From positions 61,164,875 through 61,228,874 of the forward strand of contig NC_087066.1 of the NCBI RefSeq assembly GCF_963678635.1: a stretch of 64,000 nucleotides of DNA. Reading direction: 5' to 3'. Each line of letters begins with the position of its first letter. Within the stretch, counting starts at the first letter, position 1. The notes below the pieces were generated by a model, which saw only the letters and a program-made list of their open reading frames with translations, did no database searches and was not told where the DNA came from. Position numbers and translations under genes: made by a program. This document shows positions 35,100 to 45,437 of this stretch, piece by piece. The stretch is from Symsagittifera roscoffensis (taxonomy: Eukaryota; Xenacoelomorpha; Acoela; Convolutidae).

Positions 35100-35660
35100 T
35101 TGCAACTATAATGAACATTGCCAATTGACAGTTGGAAAAGAAAAATGAACGCAAAAAAAACTGACTTGTTTTTTGAAAACATCTCAACCTTCGATTTAAC
35201 GAAAAAAATTAATGGCCCTAAACCTCTTCGAATTTCTATAAAAATTTATAATTGACAATTTTTTTTCACGTATTTAACCCAACAAATAAATGACCATATA
35301 GTCATTTGAATTTTAAAAACAATTTTTGATTGACACATCTCAAAAAATCAACTCGATTTGAGAAAACTGGATCAATAGGTAAAGATTTCGCTGGGAAATC
35401 TGATAATCAAATTCCACTTTCGAAACTAGAAGTCCATCACGTTTTTCGTGATCTTTAAACTTTTGCTGTTCGATAGTGAAGTTTTCCTTCCTTTTAACAA
35501 AGGAAATGCACCGAACTTAAAAAAAAATCACTAGCCAAACCGCAAAAACTCAAAATAAAACTTGATCAATTTTAAAGACTTTTTCCTGAAAACAAAATTA
35601 TAAACCAACAAACCACCAAGACCTATATAAGAAAAGAATCTTCACTACGTCCATTACTCT
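35100..35660 (+). repeat. Repeat family D, copy 3
   Basis: Core GACAGTTGGAAAAG at 35128, CGAAACTAGAAGTCCATCAC and closing AGACCTATATAAG. Confidence 0.62.
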
Positions 35661-35794
35661 TAAAAACTGCTTAAAGCGTAAGAAAAACCCATGATGTGGC
35701 AACTTAGCCGACAAAGCTTGAGCAAGAAACAAAAGTCCGACCATTCAATTTTTACCAGAAAACAATTCCAATTTCATACATACTGAAAAACGAG

Positions 35795-35858
35795 GTCCGG
35801 TCGTGACTCGAACCCTAGACCTAAGGGTGCAAAGTCATCCAATCTACCTGTAGGACAG
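35795..35858 (-). repeat. tRNA-like fragment
   Basis: Minus strand has GGGTTCGAGTCACG (good B-box) and a GGTAGATTGGATGAC A-box-like segment at tRNA spacing. The stems are weak. Confidence 0.45.
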
Positions 35859-36059
35859 GTGGGAACGATCCTGTAAGTTATTAAGGTTCAATCATAGAAC
35901 AAGATAGAAAAGCAAGAAATATTTGTAAGAAAAGTTGTTCTACGGGAAAAAGGTCTAGTTCCCGGTTACAAGACTCACAAGTGTAAATAATTTAAAACTA
36001 GTAATTAGTTTCTAGCAAAGAACCAACTGAATTTCACACGAAGCGCTCGTATTGGAGAA

Positions 36060-36540
36060 AGCCCTGAAAATAGCTAACAGACAGTCGAGACAAAGAGTCA
36101 AAGTAAACAGAAAAAAAACTGACTCTTTTTTGAAAAACACCATCTTTCGAATTTCTACCCTCATTGAACTTCAAGGCGAATTCATTATTGACACTTTTTA
36201 AATAAAACTAACTCATTTTGAGAAAAGAGTTGAATTTATATTACACTGGGAAGTCTGAAAATTAAATACCACTTTTGAAACTAGAAGTCGATCACGTTTT
36301 TCGTGACTTTTACACTTTCGTATAAGCTGAGTGCAATATATCTCACTTTAAGCAGATGAATTTTAATTGAATTCAAAAAGTGCATATATACTAAGGGCAT
36401 TCATATATACGTTAATACGTCTGAAAGAACATCTGTATTTATTACAATTTTAAGACTTTTCTAAAGAAAAACACTTAAAAAATCACAAAGACCTACATAC
36501 GAGTCTTAACTAAAATCATCGACTCTTAAAAAATCCGACG
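36060..36540 (+). repeat. Repeat family D, copy 4
   Basis: Core AGCTAACAGACAGTCGAGAC, CTAGAAGTCGATCACG and closing AGACCTACATACGAGTCT. Confidence 0.6.
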
Positions 36541-36619
36541 GCCTTTTACGATAGTTTTGGCGGATTTTCAGAAAATATAAAGTCTGAAATTTTGCGTTCA
36601 TTGTGTTGAAAAATCTTAC

Positions 36620-36989
36620 CACTCACGCAATGTTTTTCTTCCTAAAACTCCTTGAAATTCAAAAACAATATATGATAAGCACTTTTTTTGTGAAGCTAAC
36701 CTAATTTGATAAAACTGGATCATTGGGTAAAGTTTTTATTCCGCTGGGAAATCTGATAATTAAATTTCATTTTCAAAATTAGAAGTCGATCACGTTTTTC
36801 GTGAATTTTACATGCGATAGTGGAGTTTGCCTTCCTTTTACCAAAAGAAATGAACTTAAAAAGAAATCAAAAGTCAACTCGCGAAAAAGTAAACTTGATC
36901 CTGCACAAATTTTAAAACTTTTTCCTGGGAAAAAACAAATCATCGCAACCTATATAAGGGTCTGAACTACGTTCATCGAATTAGAAAAA
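36620..36989 (+). repeat. Repeat family D, copy 5 (left end missing)
   Basis: Has the TTTGATAAAACTGGATCATT segment, TAGAAGTCGATCACG and the closing CGCAACCTATATAAG; the core is absent. Confidence 0.6.
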
Positions 36990-37055
36990 CTCGGATTCGA
37001 ACGATTGATCATTCGCGACATTAACACGCTCCTTACCACCACACTATTAGACCCA
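36990..37055 (-). repeat. tRNA-like fragment
   Basis: Minus strand has CGTTCGAATCC (B-box) and GTGTGGTGGTAAGGAG (A-box-like). It sits right at the end of a family D copy, so it may be part of a tRNA-derived SINE. Confidence 0.45.
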
Positions 37056-37339
37056 CCTTCATTAAAAAGCGAGCAAACAAATGATTCAAGTGATTCTGTT
37101 AAACCAGTTAACTAGAAAAAATATATAGATATTTCAGTTTGATAACGCCTACTTATTGCAAGCGTAATGAAAAGTTTTTCAAACATCACAAAAAAGCCAA
37201 ACTGAAAAGTTTAAAAATTTCACAAATGATATTAGGATGAAAGACCACATCTGCATCCGCTGGTAATAAGCTGACATCACCCCACCAAACGGTCGACAAT
37301 TTTAAATTTTATTTAACACTTTTGAAAGTTTTCAAAAAA

Positions 37340-37960
37340 GACAAAAACATCATATCTAGAAAAATAAAATGCGTTGAGCAGCCACATTTTAAGTCCAGAT
37401 AAACATCCTGATAGTACTTTGAGAGCACCCCACTATAGTATTGAGCCCCCACTGTAATATTGAGTATTTCAAAAACTTTCAAAATAATTGAAAGACGTCA
37501 TATCTCGGAAACCAAAACCATTTCATTTAAGCAGTCACCTTTTGAGGCAATATTTGCAATGTCTGAGTATCCCTCAACAGCACCTGACTGCAGGGTTGGT
37601 CATTTCAATCTTTTAGAAAACTTTTATATCTAAGTTTTCTGCTAAAATTATCAAAACGTTTTATCTCGGAAAGTAAAAAGAAATGATCAGTCATCTTTGG
37701 AAGCAAAATTTGCAACGCCTGAGAGTATCCTGACAGTACCCGAGACTAGAGTTGTGAATTTCAACTTTTGTCAAGTTTTATTATATCTAAGTTCGTTGAA
37801 AATTTTTGAAATCATAAAAAAACGTCATAACTCGGAAACCAAAAGCACTTGAGCAGTCATCTTTGGAGGCAAGCTTTGCAATCCCTGAGAAAACCTCGAC
37901 ATCGCCAGATTACAGGGTTGGGAATTTAAATTTTGAGAAATTTTTTAAATCTTAGATTTT
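37340..37960 (+). repeat. Degenerate tandem array, units of about 150-170 bp
   Basis: The landmark (C)GTCAT(A)TCTCGGAAACC recurs near 37348, 37496, 37666 and 37824. It is followed each time by a GCAGTCA.CTTTGGAGGCAA segment, a GC.ATG..TGAG segment and an ACAGGGTTG.G.ATTT segment. Confidence 0.68.
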
Positions 37961-38836
37961 CTGAAAAATTTTGAAAAAATCATCTAAAAAATTCAAAATT
38001 GGTGAATTAAACTGAAACAAAAATCTTGAAAGTTTTCGTTGCGAATATAGGAAAAATGTGAGAGTTGAAACATTCGCGCTCCAACTGCTTTTTAGACGTC
38101 GACTTCAGTTAATATTTAAACATTTGTGATTTTTTGGACTTTAACAGATCAACATAGGGACGTCTTAAACATGTGCAAATGAACCGTCTTAACCATTGCA
38201 ATATACGATACACCTCAAATGTGCAAAAAAATCTTTAGTTAAACATGGAAAGAAAAAATGGAAGTGAAACCGCGAAAAAACACATTTAAGCGTGATAAAT
38301 TTGGAAACTTTTCTTAACAAAATAACGCGGGGAACCCTGACAGCATCCCTCTATCGTTTAACTAATTTCAAACTTGGTGAAATGATCATTGAAATCAAAC
38401 TTGAAAATCGAAAAATAATCTAAGCCATTGCAATGTACGATATAGCTTGAACATGAAAAAATTCTTCCGTTAAACAAGCAAAAACAATACGTTGAAAAAG
38501 CTTAAACATGGCGAGATAGTAAATCCCTCATTTAAATATGTAGTAGATAGATAATTAATTGAAATGTTGAAAAGTCTACCTGAGAGCAAACAGTAAGCCT
38601 CGAAAAAAATAAATCCGCGCCTAAGAATAAAATTGCAGAATATAAATTGGAAAGAATTAATTAAAGCTGTAAACCCCGCCCAAATCGCTTGTTTTAAAAA
38701 AATTTGGATGAACCGAAACATAATGCGTTCAAAAATGATATGAAACAATTTAAAAAAAAATGAAATTGTAACAAATCGATTTGGTAAATTTACCATCAAA
38801 ATAAAGCAAACTTTGACACATAGTCTTTGCTATGTA

Positions 38837-38902
38837 TGGGCTTAGAACCTGCGACCCCGAGACTTGGAGTCTCACGCACTAACCACTTAGCCACTCACGC
38901 TT
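38837..38902 (-). repeat. tRNA-like fragment with Trp-like anticodon loop
   Basis: Minus strand has TGGCTAAGTGGTTAGTGC (A-box), an anticodon arm GAGA-CTCCAAG-TCTC whose loop would present CCA, and GGTTCTAAGCC (B-box). The T-stem is mispaired, so I call a pseudogene or tRNA-derived repeat. Confidence 0.45.
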
Positions 38903-40853
38903 AACCAACGACAAACACTAAACACTATTCACGAACAAAGCAGCTACATATGCTAACAAATTGCCAATGAGATGCAGCAAAAGTTGCATCAAATACAAAT
39001 AGACACAATTTTGCAAGTAATAGTACTTAACAAACTGAAAAATATAACAAACTGAAGGCAACCACACTAATTTTGCAAGTAATAAACTTGAAACAAAAGC
39101 ATCATTACCTATAAATTATTGCGAGATATATTAGAGTTATTAAATTGCGCATAAATTGTTGCGAGATACATTAGAGTTCTAAAATATATTAGAGTTGAAA
39201 TCGAGTGTTTCTTATTGTTATGTTGCTGGAAGCAAACAGCTTTTAAAAATGCATCAACTGCGATAGCTTATTACTAATCGAATGTCAAAGCACATGCTAT
39301 TAAAAAGCCGTAAAATTTTCCCAAAAGTGGCACCAATATTTGCAACTTAGCTTAGGAAAAAAAGAATAGTCGTAGTTTAACACTAACGCTCACAAAAGTT
39401 TGTAAATAGGACGAGTATTTCAAAAGCAAACATGCTCAAAATATATCTGTTGCAGTAAAGTTCCAGCAGAGATGAGTCCTGAGAATAAAGTCAAGTACCC
39501 AATTTCATAAACCTTGCAAATCGCAAGAGTAAATATCGTTTTCTAAGATGCTAACCCGCAACCTTCATGCGAATTTGATATACAATACACCAGCGTTCAG
39601 GTGTAAAGTGACTGTAAAAAACTGCAACACATTTCAAATTTTTCATTGAATTTTAAGAACTTGAGTAGACAGAACTGAGCCATCCTCCGATGCGCGTATG
39701 ATTAATCAAAGCTCATTTGACAAATAGAAGTCAGACAGAGGAATAATTTATGCAAAAAAGAAAAATTCGAAACCTTCTTCATGTTTGTTGTTTTTTTCCA
39801 AGAAGAGAATGATAAGACAAAACATAGCAAACAGAAAATTCTAAAGTGTCAAAAAACTCAAGAAACCAAAAAAAGTCAAACGTCAAAACCCGAAAACCTA
39901 AATCACAATGAAGCTCTTGAGAAAAATTGGTAAATTATTGGCCTTTTTATGATAAAATTAAGGCAATGAGAGAAAACTGAGCCAATACTAAATTTTTTAG
40001 CTGAAAAAAAATATCCATTTTTGAAACAAAAATTCAATCGCATTTTTGCACCATTTGCACATTCGTTACAACGATAGCCGGTTACTGTGCAAGTAGCACA
40101 GAATGTTCCGACCATGGTCTCAAAAAATACAACCAAGTTTTTTCAAATTATTGTCGTTTTTTTTCGGTGTGGTGTGGTAAAAAGAGCTAAATAAAAAAAG
40201 GGGATTAGGTATATTCGACAGCCAAGCTGCAATTTTTTGAAGTTTTTTTAATTATTGAAAAATTTGATTCCAAAAAGGCGCAAAAATACTCTAGGTAAAC
40301 TAACGTTACCCAAGTAAAACTAATTTTTCACGTTTTAAATTATTCTATTGCAAGCTTTTAAATTAGAATAAAACTGCTCGCTCGCTTTACTCGCTCGAAA
40401 TAAGACGAAAAATCAAAAATCACACTGGAAAAACTTTTCAATGTGGTGCAAATCACGACAGTAAGGGCTCCAATATGATAAATCACTCAACCCAGTCCGA
40501 TGATTATTTTGCGTGGAAAACCTGATTTTGTGTGGAAAACAAAAAGAAAAAACTACAACACCCGAATGCAAAGTTCCTCCTCATTTTCAATGGTTGGAAC
40601 AATAAGATAGCGTAATTTACTTATTTTTTAGCAACTAAAAATTTGGAGACATCAAAACAAACGGCGAAAAATCACAGTTGAGCGAGGACTTAACTTCAGA
40701 AGACCCAAATTCAGTACTTTAAAACCAGTATCTTACCTTCCACAAGATAACCAAGCCTTTTTCATCAAAATTTGATTGTCAGGCAAAAAAGCACACTTGC
40801 ACGTGAGGCGTTCGGCTTTCAAGGATTGATCTTTATACTTAACTGTAACTAAC

Positions 40854-41183
40854 CTGGAATTTTTGAATTAGACGTTTCCGGTAGCCTTGACGAGGACAGC
40901 AACGGGTCGTGACTCTCTCCTACACTACCTGACGTCGACTGTTCGCGCACTTGATTTTTCTCTTTCACTCGTTTTGTATCCGAAGACACAAGCGTCGCGA
41001 ATACTGATATATCTGCTTCCGGGTGTCCTTCTGTGAGCGGAGGACCCAAGAAAGATTTGAGAATATTAATTCGTTTTCTCTTTGAAAAGATAAGCACAAA
41101 ACAGCATACAAGAGCTAACAATCCCAGCATCCCAGAAACCATTGCAAACACGGGGATATTTGACGAGGCATCTGCTTCACTGA
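40854..41183 (-). CDS. TGF-beta type I receptor-like kinase, transmembrane and GS-region exon
   Basis: Acceptor CGTGAAG|TC (weak) and donor CCAG|GTTAGT, phase 1. The 110 codons encode a single membrane helix (about FAMVSGMLGLLALVCCFVLIF) followed by a basic stop-transfer stretch SKRKR, then a Ser/Thr-rich juxtamembrane region. STSGSVGES resembles the start of the GS box (TTSGSGSG), which type II receptors phosphorylate in order to switch on type I receptors. Here it is degenerate, and an insert separates it from the kinase start. The N-terminal end of the exon gives an extracellular stalk. Confidence 0.82.
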
Positions 41184-41272
41184 CTTCACGAAAAAAAAAA
41201 GTAAAATTATTAACTTTATCAGAACAATTTTTTTCTGTATTTATAAAAACTTTGGCACTAAGACAGACTCAC
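41184..41272 (-). other. Receptor intron (89 bp)
   Basis: Donor A|GTGAGT and acceptor GTGAAG; the flanking exons join in frame in phase 1. The acceptor choice is set by frame and could be 9 bp further on. Confidence 0.65.
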
Positions 41273-41584
41273 TTAAAGAAGCGCTGTAACTTGGGTAAGG
41301 AAGAAGATTTTTGTTGCATAAATCTGACGTATTGCAGCATTGCTGGATAACTCCACCGTGCTTTAAGGTCTTCGTATGAAGGGGTTTGTTCATCTCATTG
41401 TCACAGCCAATATCTCTGTGAAGGCTGCAAAAGAAATGAGGATGCAATGAAAAGGTAGTCATATAAACACAATAAGAGTCAGTTTGGCAGGTCTTTTCGG
41501 CCGAACAGATTGTTGTCTTGCTGGGCCCATTGGGGACATGTTCGCAATGACAGGTAATCATCGTAATCGGCAAAAAGTCAATTA
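41273..41584 (-). CDS. TGF-beta type I receptor-like kinase, ectodomain exon
   Basis: About 104 codons with ten cysteines in the order of the three-finger activin-receptor ectodomain: a CHC start, spaced single Cys, then the hallmark QQCCNTSDLCN, which fits the CC.(4-5)CN box. It ends in a perfect donor A|GTGAGT. The start at 41584 assumes the acceptor TTGAAAG|TA, which keeps phase 1 but has a poor pyrimidine tract. No signal peptide is seen; it should lie in an exon further upstream (at higher coordinates) that I could not find. Confidence 0.8.
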
Positions 41585-41636
41585 CTTTCAATCATATCAC
41601 ACTTAAACAAATATAAAACTCAATAACAACTTTTAA

Positions 41637-41772
41637 AATCAATCTGCCAACTACCAATTACGGTCAATTAAAAAAAGAAGAAAGAACACTTTAACTTCTG
41701 GAGAACACTTTAAAATCAATCTGCCAACTACCAATTACGGTCAATTAAAAACAGAAGAAAGAACACTTTAAT
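41637..41772 (+). repeat. Tandem duplication, 72-bp unit, two copies
   Basis: TTTTAAAATCAATCTGCCAA through GAACACTTTAA occurs twice head-to-tail with one or two differences. Confidence 0.85.
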
Positions 41773-42072
41773 ATTTGTAGCCCTGGGACGACCGCGGCCG
41801 AAGATCGAAAATCTGACAAATATAGAGATGTAATTAATGATGGATATATTTTTCAACCAATAGCTTTTGAAATTCAGAGTGCCGCTGGCCCTAGCACTGA
41901 GATTTTTCTGAATAAGCTTCGTAAGAACTTGTGCACGTGTACCGAAGAACCCAGGGCAGGTAGTTTTCTTAAGCAGAGAATCTCCCTGGCAATACAGATT
42001 GCGAATGCCGCTTGCGTTCTCGGTAGAATAAATGACAAAACAACTTTCGGCGAAATTTTTTATTTGTAACAA
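41760..42072 (-). pseudogene. Possible type II receptor-like ectodomain fragment
   Basis: An open frame without a transcript context, directly upstream of the receptor gene on the same strand. ESCFVIY..., NLYCQGD and TTCPGFF, then NLSA..SGTLNFKSYWL, echo the first half of activin type II receptor ectodomains (C...., C.GD......C, N(I/L)S..... and a .CWL segment with the Cys replaced by Tyr). The G/C content is higher than in flanking introns. It could be an upstream exon, a relic of a second receptor, or chance. Confidence is low because the rest of the domain is missing. Confidence 0.3.
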
Positions 42073-42205
42073 AATATATATTAAAAAATGTTTTCTCGTG
42101 TCGAGTTGCGTGTTCTTATTGAAGAAACGTAACCCGTATCGAGTTCAATTTAAAACACATCAACACTAATCATATCCTTTTTATCATTATCATTTCCTTG
42201 TCTAG

Positions 42206-42236
42206 GATCATTGTTCCTTGGCGAGGAACAATGATC
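42206..42236 (+). repeat. Perfect 13-bp hairpin
   Basis: GATCATTGTTCCT at 42206-42218 pairs with AGGAACAATGATC at 42224-42236 around the 5-base loop TGGCG. It lies at the 5' edge of a non-LTR retrotransposon scrap. Confidence 0.9.
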
Positions 42237-42590
42237 GAAATGTTCAAAATAGGTTACAACCGTTATGACCCAAAAGCTACGAAAGACATGTTCGAATTGA
42301 ATAATCGTGACACAAGGACAAATGACAAAAAAGTGATTACGAAGAAGGCCAACTTCGAATTGCAGAAAAACTTTTTTTACCATTAGATCAGCTACAGATT
42401 GGAACATGTTGCCAAGAGAAGTAATTGACTCGAATACCTTGAACGCTTTCAAGAACAACCTGGACAAACATTGGAAGAAAAGCGGAATTAATAAATTTGA
42501 GACTAATTAATCGAAAAGGAGTACATCATGAGCTGATCGATAGAGGCGACAAAACGCCTATAAGATCAGAAAAAGAACTGAACTGAACTT
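42222..42590 (+). mobile_element. 3' fragment of a non-LTR retrotransposon (CR1/RTE-like)
   Basis: The frame encodes RGTMIEMFKI..., then TRTNDKKVITKKANFELQKNFF. After a one-base shift in a run of seven T (about 42367-42373) it encodes SATDWNMLPREVIDSNTLNAF followed by KNNLDKHW, ending at the TAA at 42508. The WN.LP..V.......FK..LD.HW signature is the usual C-terminus of animal non-LTR reverse transcriptase ORFs. It is followed by AACTGAACTGAACT at 42574, a short tail repeat typical of the 3' ends of such elements. The 5' part is lost. Confidence 0.82.
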
Positions 42591-42809
42591 GTCTAGGAAA
42601 CTCCGAGGACTTTAACTGGATAATGTGATGAAGGAACTCCTGACTGTAACCTCCGTTACTATGATACTTTTGACCTTCTGATTAAGTTTTCTTTAATATT
42701 CTCATTTTTATAGCAGGGTTAGGTTTCTTCGAAAATGCGATTTAAATGATAGACTCTTTCATAAGCTATCGTCAACAGAAAATAATTGCCAATAACATTG
42801 AATCAAACT

Positions 42810-42887
42810 GGATTTTGCAAGGCCTTTGACAAACTGTCGCATCCAATTTTGTTGCAAAAGCTACGTAATCTTGGTAATGGGTGGCAA
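42810..42887 (+). pseudogene. Scrap of non-LTR reverse transcriptase
   Basis: Encodes FCKAFDKLSHPILLQKLRNL, which fits the D.(S/K)KAFD.V.H..LL.KL...G block of non-LTR RT. Nothing else of the domain is recognisable around it. It may come from the same family as the fragment at 42222. Confidence 0.65.
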
Positions 42888-44324
42888 GCTTCTACAGCTT
42901 TTGGGAACATATGTGCCAGTCGGTCATATTTGGAAGTTTGACCTTGAGAAAAGCAAGAGCACTTAATTTTGGGGTGAAATTTAATTTTTCAAAAATTCGA
43001 ATGGAGCCTGTCATCCACGATTTTCTCGCGATAACTGAAAACCGAAAAAGAGAATTCAGAACGATCGAATAACAAACGCGGGAAAGTTGCTAGATAAAAC
43101 AGTGGGAAATTGCTATTCGCAATTTCTGTCACAATAGAACAAGAGCAGAGCTGTCCCATCTGAAACAGAGACAAGCGTACTCCCGAGAACTGGACTATCA
43201 TTACTCGATTGGATTGTTATTCGAACTGGACTAGAGTGAACCTTCGGTGGAAAGGTGGACAGCTTGAGTGTCCCAATGGTTCACGAGAAACTATATTCTA
43301 GAGTTAAAACTTGTCCTTGTTATTGAAACTGATAAACATTAAACTCATTTAGTTACATTATTTAATTCTCGAGTTGCTGACCGACTTAATTACTCCCAGT
43401 TCTTGAGCGTGCTACGATGTGAGTACTTAATTTAAATTTGTAGAGTGTGTTTTATGATTGTTATGTTGAGGTAAGGCGAGTTTTAGGTTGATCCATCTGA
43501 AATGGATCAAAGTTCCACTGTCTAATAAAAAGTAACTTAACGGATTGTTCCGACCCGGTTTTTAACGGCGTTCATGTATTTTGGGTATCTAGAGACCTAA
43601 GTATGGGGACGTTCTTATTTCTAGAGTGGGGGGATATTTTGGTAGTGGCCTTTAAGCTGTAACGGGTCGTAGTCTCATGTCACAAGCGAACCGAATTGGC
43701 TCCGACTGATTTGAGGTAGAAAAACACAAGAGATAGTGTCCCTGACTCTTGAGCCAATGGTTATAGGGCCTATTTTTCTTAAGCCTCATGTGTGACTACA
43801 GTAGACGAATGTTACATAGTGTTTTTATGGCGCTCCTGGGTGTTTACGACATCAAGACTACGGAGTCGAACCCACTTGAGACAGCTTCGGGGTAAATGCC
43901 CATTCTAGAGTACCGGCGGTGCGGTTCGACAGGAACGTGCAAACCTTCCGGTTGTACCGTGATAGCTTTTTAAGAAAACTCGAGAAAACTTCCTGGTACG
44001 CTCTCCGAACGAGGCTTAGCTAACCGAGTAAAGGGGGGCAACTAGGGGGACAAAAACACGAGCAAAAAAACAAAAAGCAAAACAAAAACCAAAAAAAAAT
44101 GAATAGAAAAAGGAACAAAAACCATAAAACGAAAAAAGACAGTGACTTTGACACCAGATTAGTTGGATCAAACCTTTATATTAATTAAATAGTATACACA
44201 TACTGTTTTACAAGTTCGATCGTTTCAATCAACCTAGCAATTTAACCCAGTAACTCAATAAAGTGCCCGAGTGTGGGGCGTTGTCAAGGGTTTTCAGATA
44301 GCTTTGAACTTAGCTGGACAACAA

Positions 44325-44585
44325 GGAGACTTGACTGGAAGAGGTGACCAGCTGAGTGGGAAAGTGGTTCAGGAGCACTTGAGCTGAACCAATAGGAAAC
44401 TTGACTGGAAGAGGTGACCAGCCGAGTGGGAAAGTGGTTCAGGAGCACTTGAGCTGAACCAATAGGAGACTTGACTGGAAGAGATGACCAGCCGAGTGGG
44501 AAAGTGGTTCAGGAGCACTTGAGCTGAACCAATAGGAGACTGGACTGGAAAAGGTGACCAGTCGAGTGGGAAAGTAGCAAAGAAG
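44325..44585 (+). repeat. Tandem array, 70-bp unit, nearly four copies
   Basis: TTGACTGGAAGAGGTGACCA starts at 44331, 44401, 44471 and (as TGGACTGGAAAAGG) 44541, exactly 70 bp apart. Each unit contains GGAGCACTTGAGCTGAACC. The last copy is cut short. Confidence 0.95.
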
Positions 44586-45437
44586 GATTTTGCAGTTCTC
44601 GAGTTCTCAAGTTGGGCAGAACGGGTATCGTTAAAATCCACATTATATTATAGGAGATAAGTGTAAAATTGGATAAGCGAAATCCCCTGGTTTTGAGGAA
44701 CGTTTTTACTTAAGCAGGCCTGGAGACAGGTCTACGGTTTTCTCTTGAGAGGTTTAGCACCCGGCGCTTAAGGTAATTTTTAGGTTTAAGAAAGGGGGCT
44801 AAAAAGGGGGGAGGTTAGAAGGGGGCTGGTTAAGTTAGAGGTTGGCTGTTATAATTTGTAAAAAGGGGGGACACATTAGAGTAGCTAATTGCTCGGCGTC
44901 GTCGACTTAGTTACATTAGATTTTTACACGCGTTGGTCATAGGAAACGGATATCCAAAATTAGAATCAGGTTAAGGTAGGTACCCTGGTCGGATCGGTAG
45001 GGGGGAACGGACATAGACAGTTTTTGTGATACCCCATAAGATCGCTAGCAGGGGGGAAGAGAACGCGTGGCAATTAGGTATCAGACATTTTTTCGATAGA
45101 AGGTAGACATTTGTCACCTTTGAATTTTAGGTGGGTTCGTCTATCTGTTTTTATTACTTTTTCTTGCTTAGATTTTGTTGCATTTTGGTAAGGATTTGTG
45201 TTTGGCTTTTATACGAACAGGTGATCACAAGATACCTGAGAAAGGGTTTTGGTTTCAAGTTGCTTGGAACATTGAAAAAGAGGTAACTAAAAAAGGGGGG
45301 TCAGCATTTGGCCACTAAGAGAGGGTTTTTGGGAAAATTTTTAAGAGAGCTTGAGTGGTGGTACAAGGTACAGTGAATCAAGAAGTCCCCATAACGAAGA
45401 AGAAAGAGGTCCCACCGCTCAGACACTTTTCAACAGT

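Larger units (their letters stand above)
34319..40853 (-). other. Receptor intron (6.5 kb); repeats only
   Basis: Filled with repeat family D copies, a degenerate tandem array at 37340-37960 and tRNA-like fragments. I see no further exon in it; the neighbouring exons join in frame across it. Confidence 0.6.

Noticed and set aside
38837-38902. Functional tRNA-Trp gene
   Set aside because: The anticodon loop fits CCA but the T-stem is mispaired and acceptor ends do not pair.
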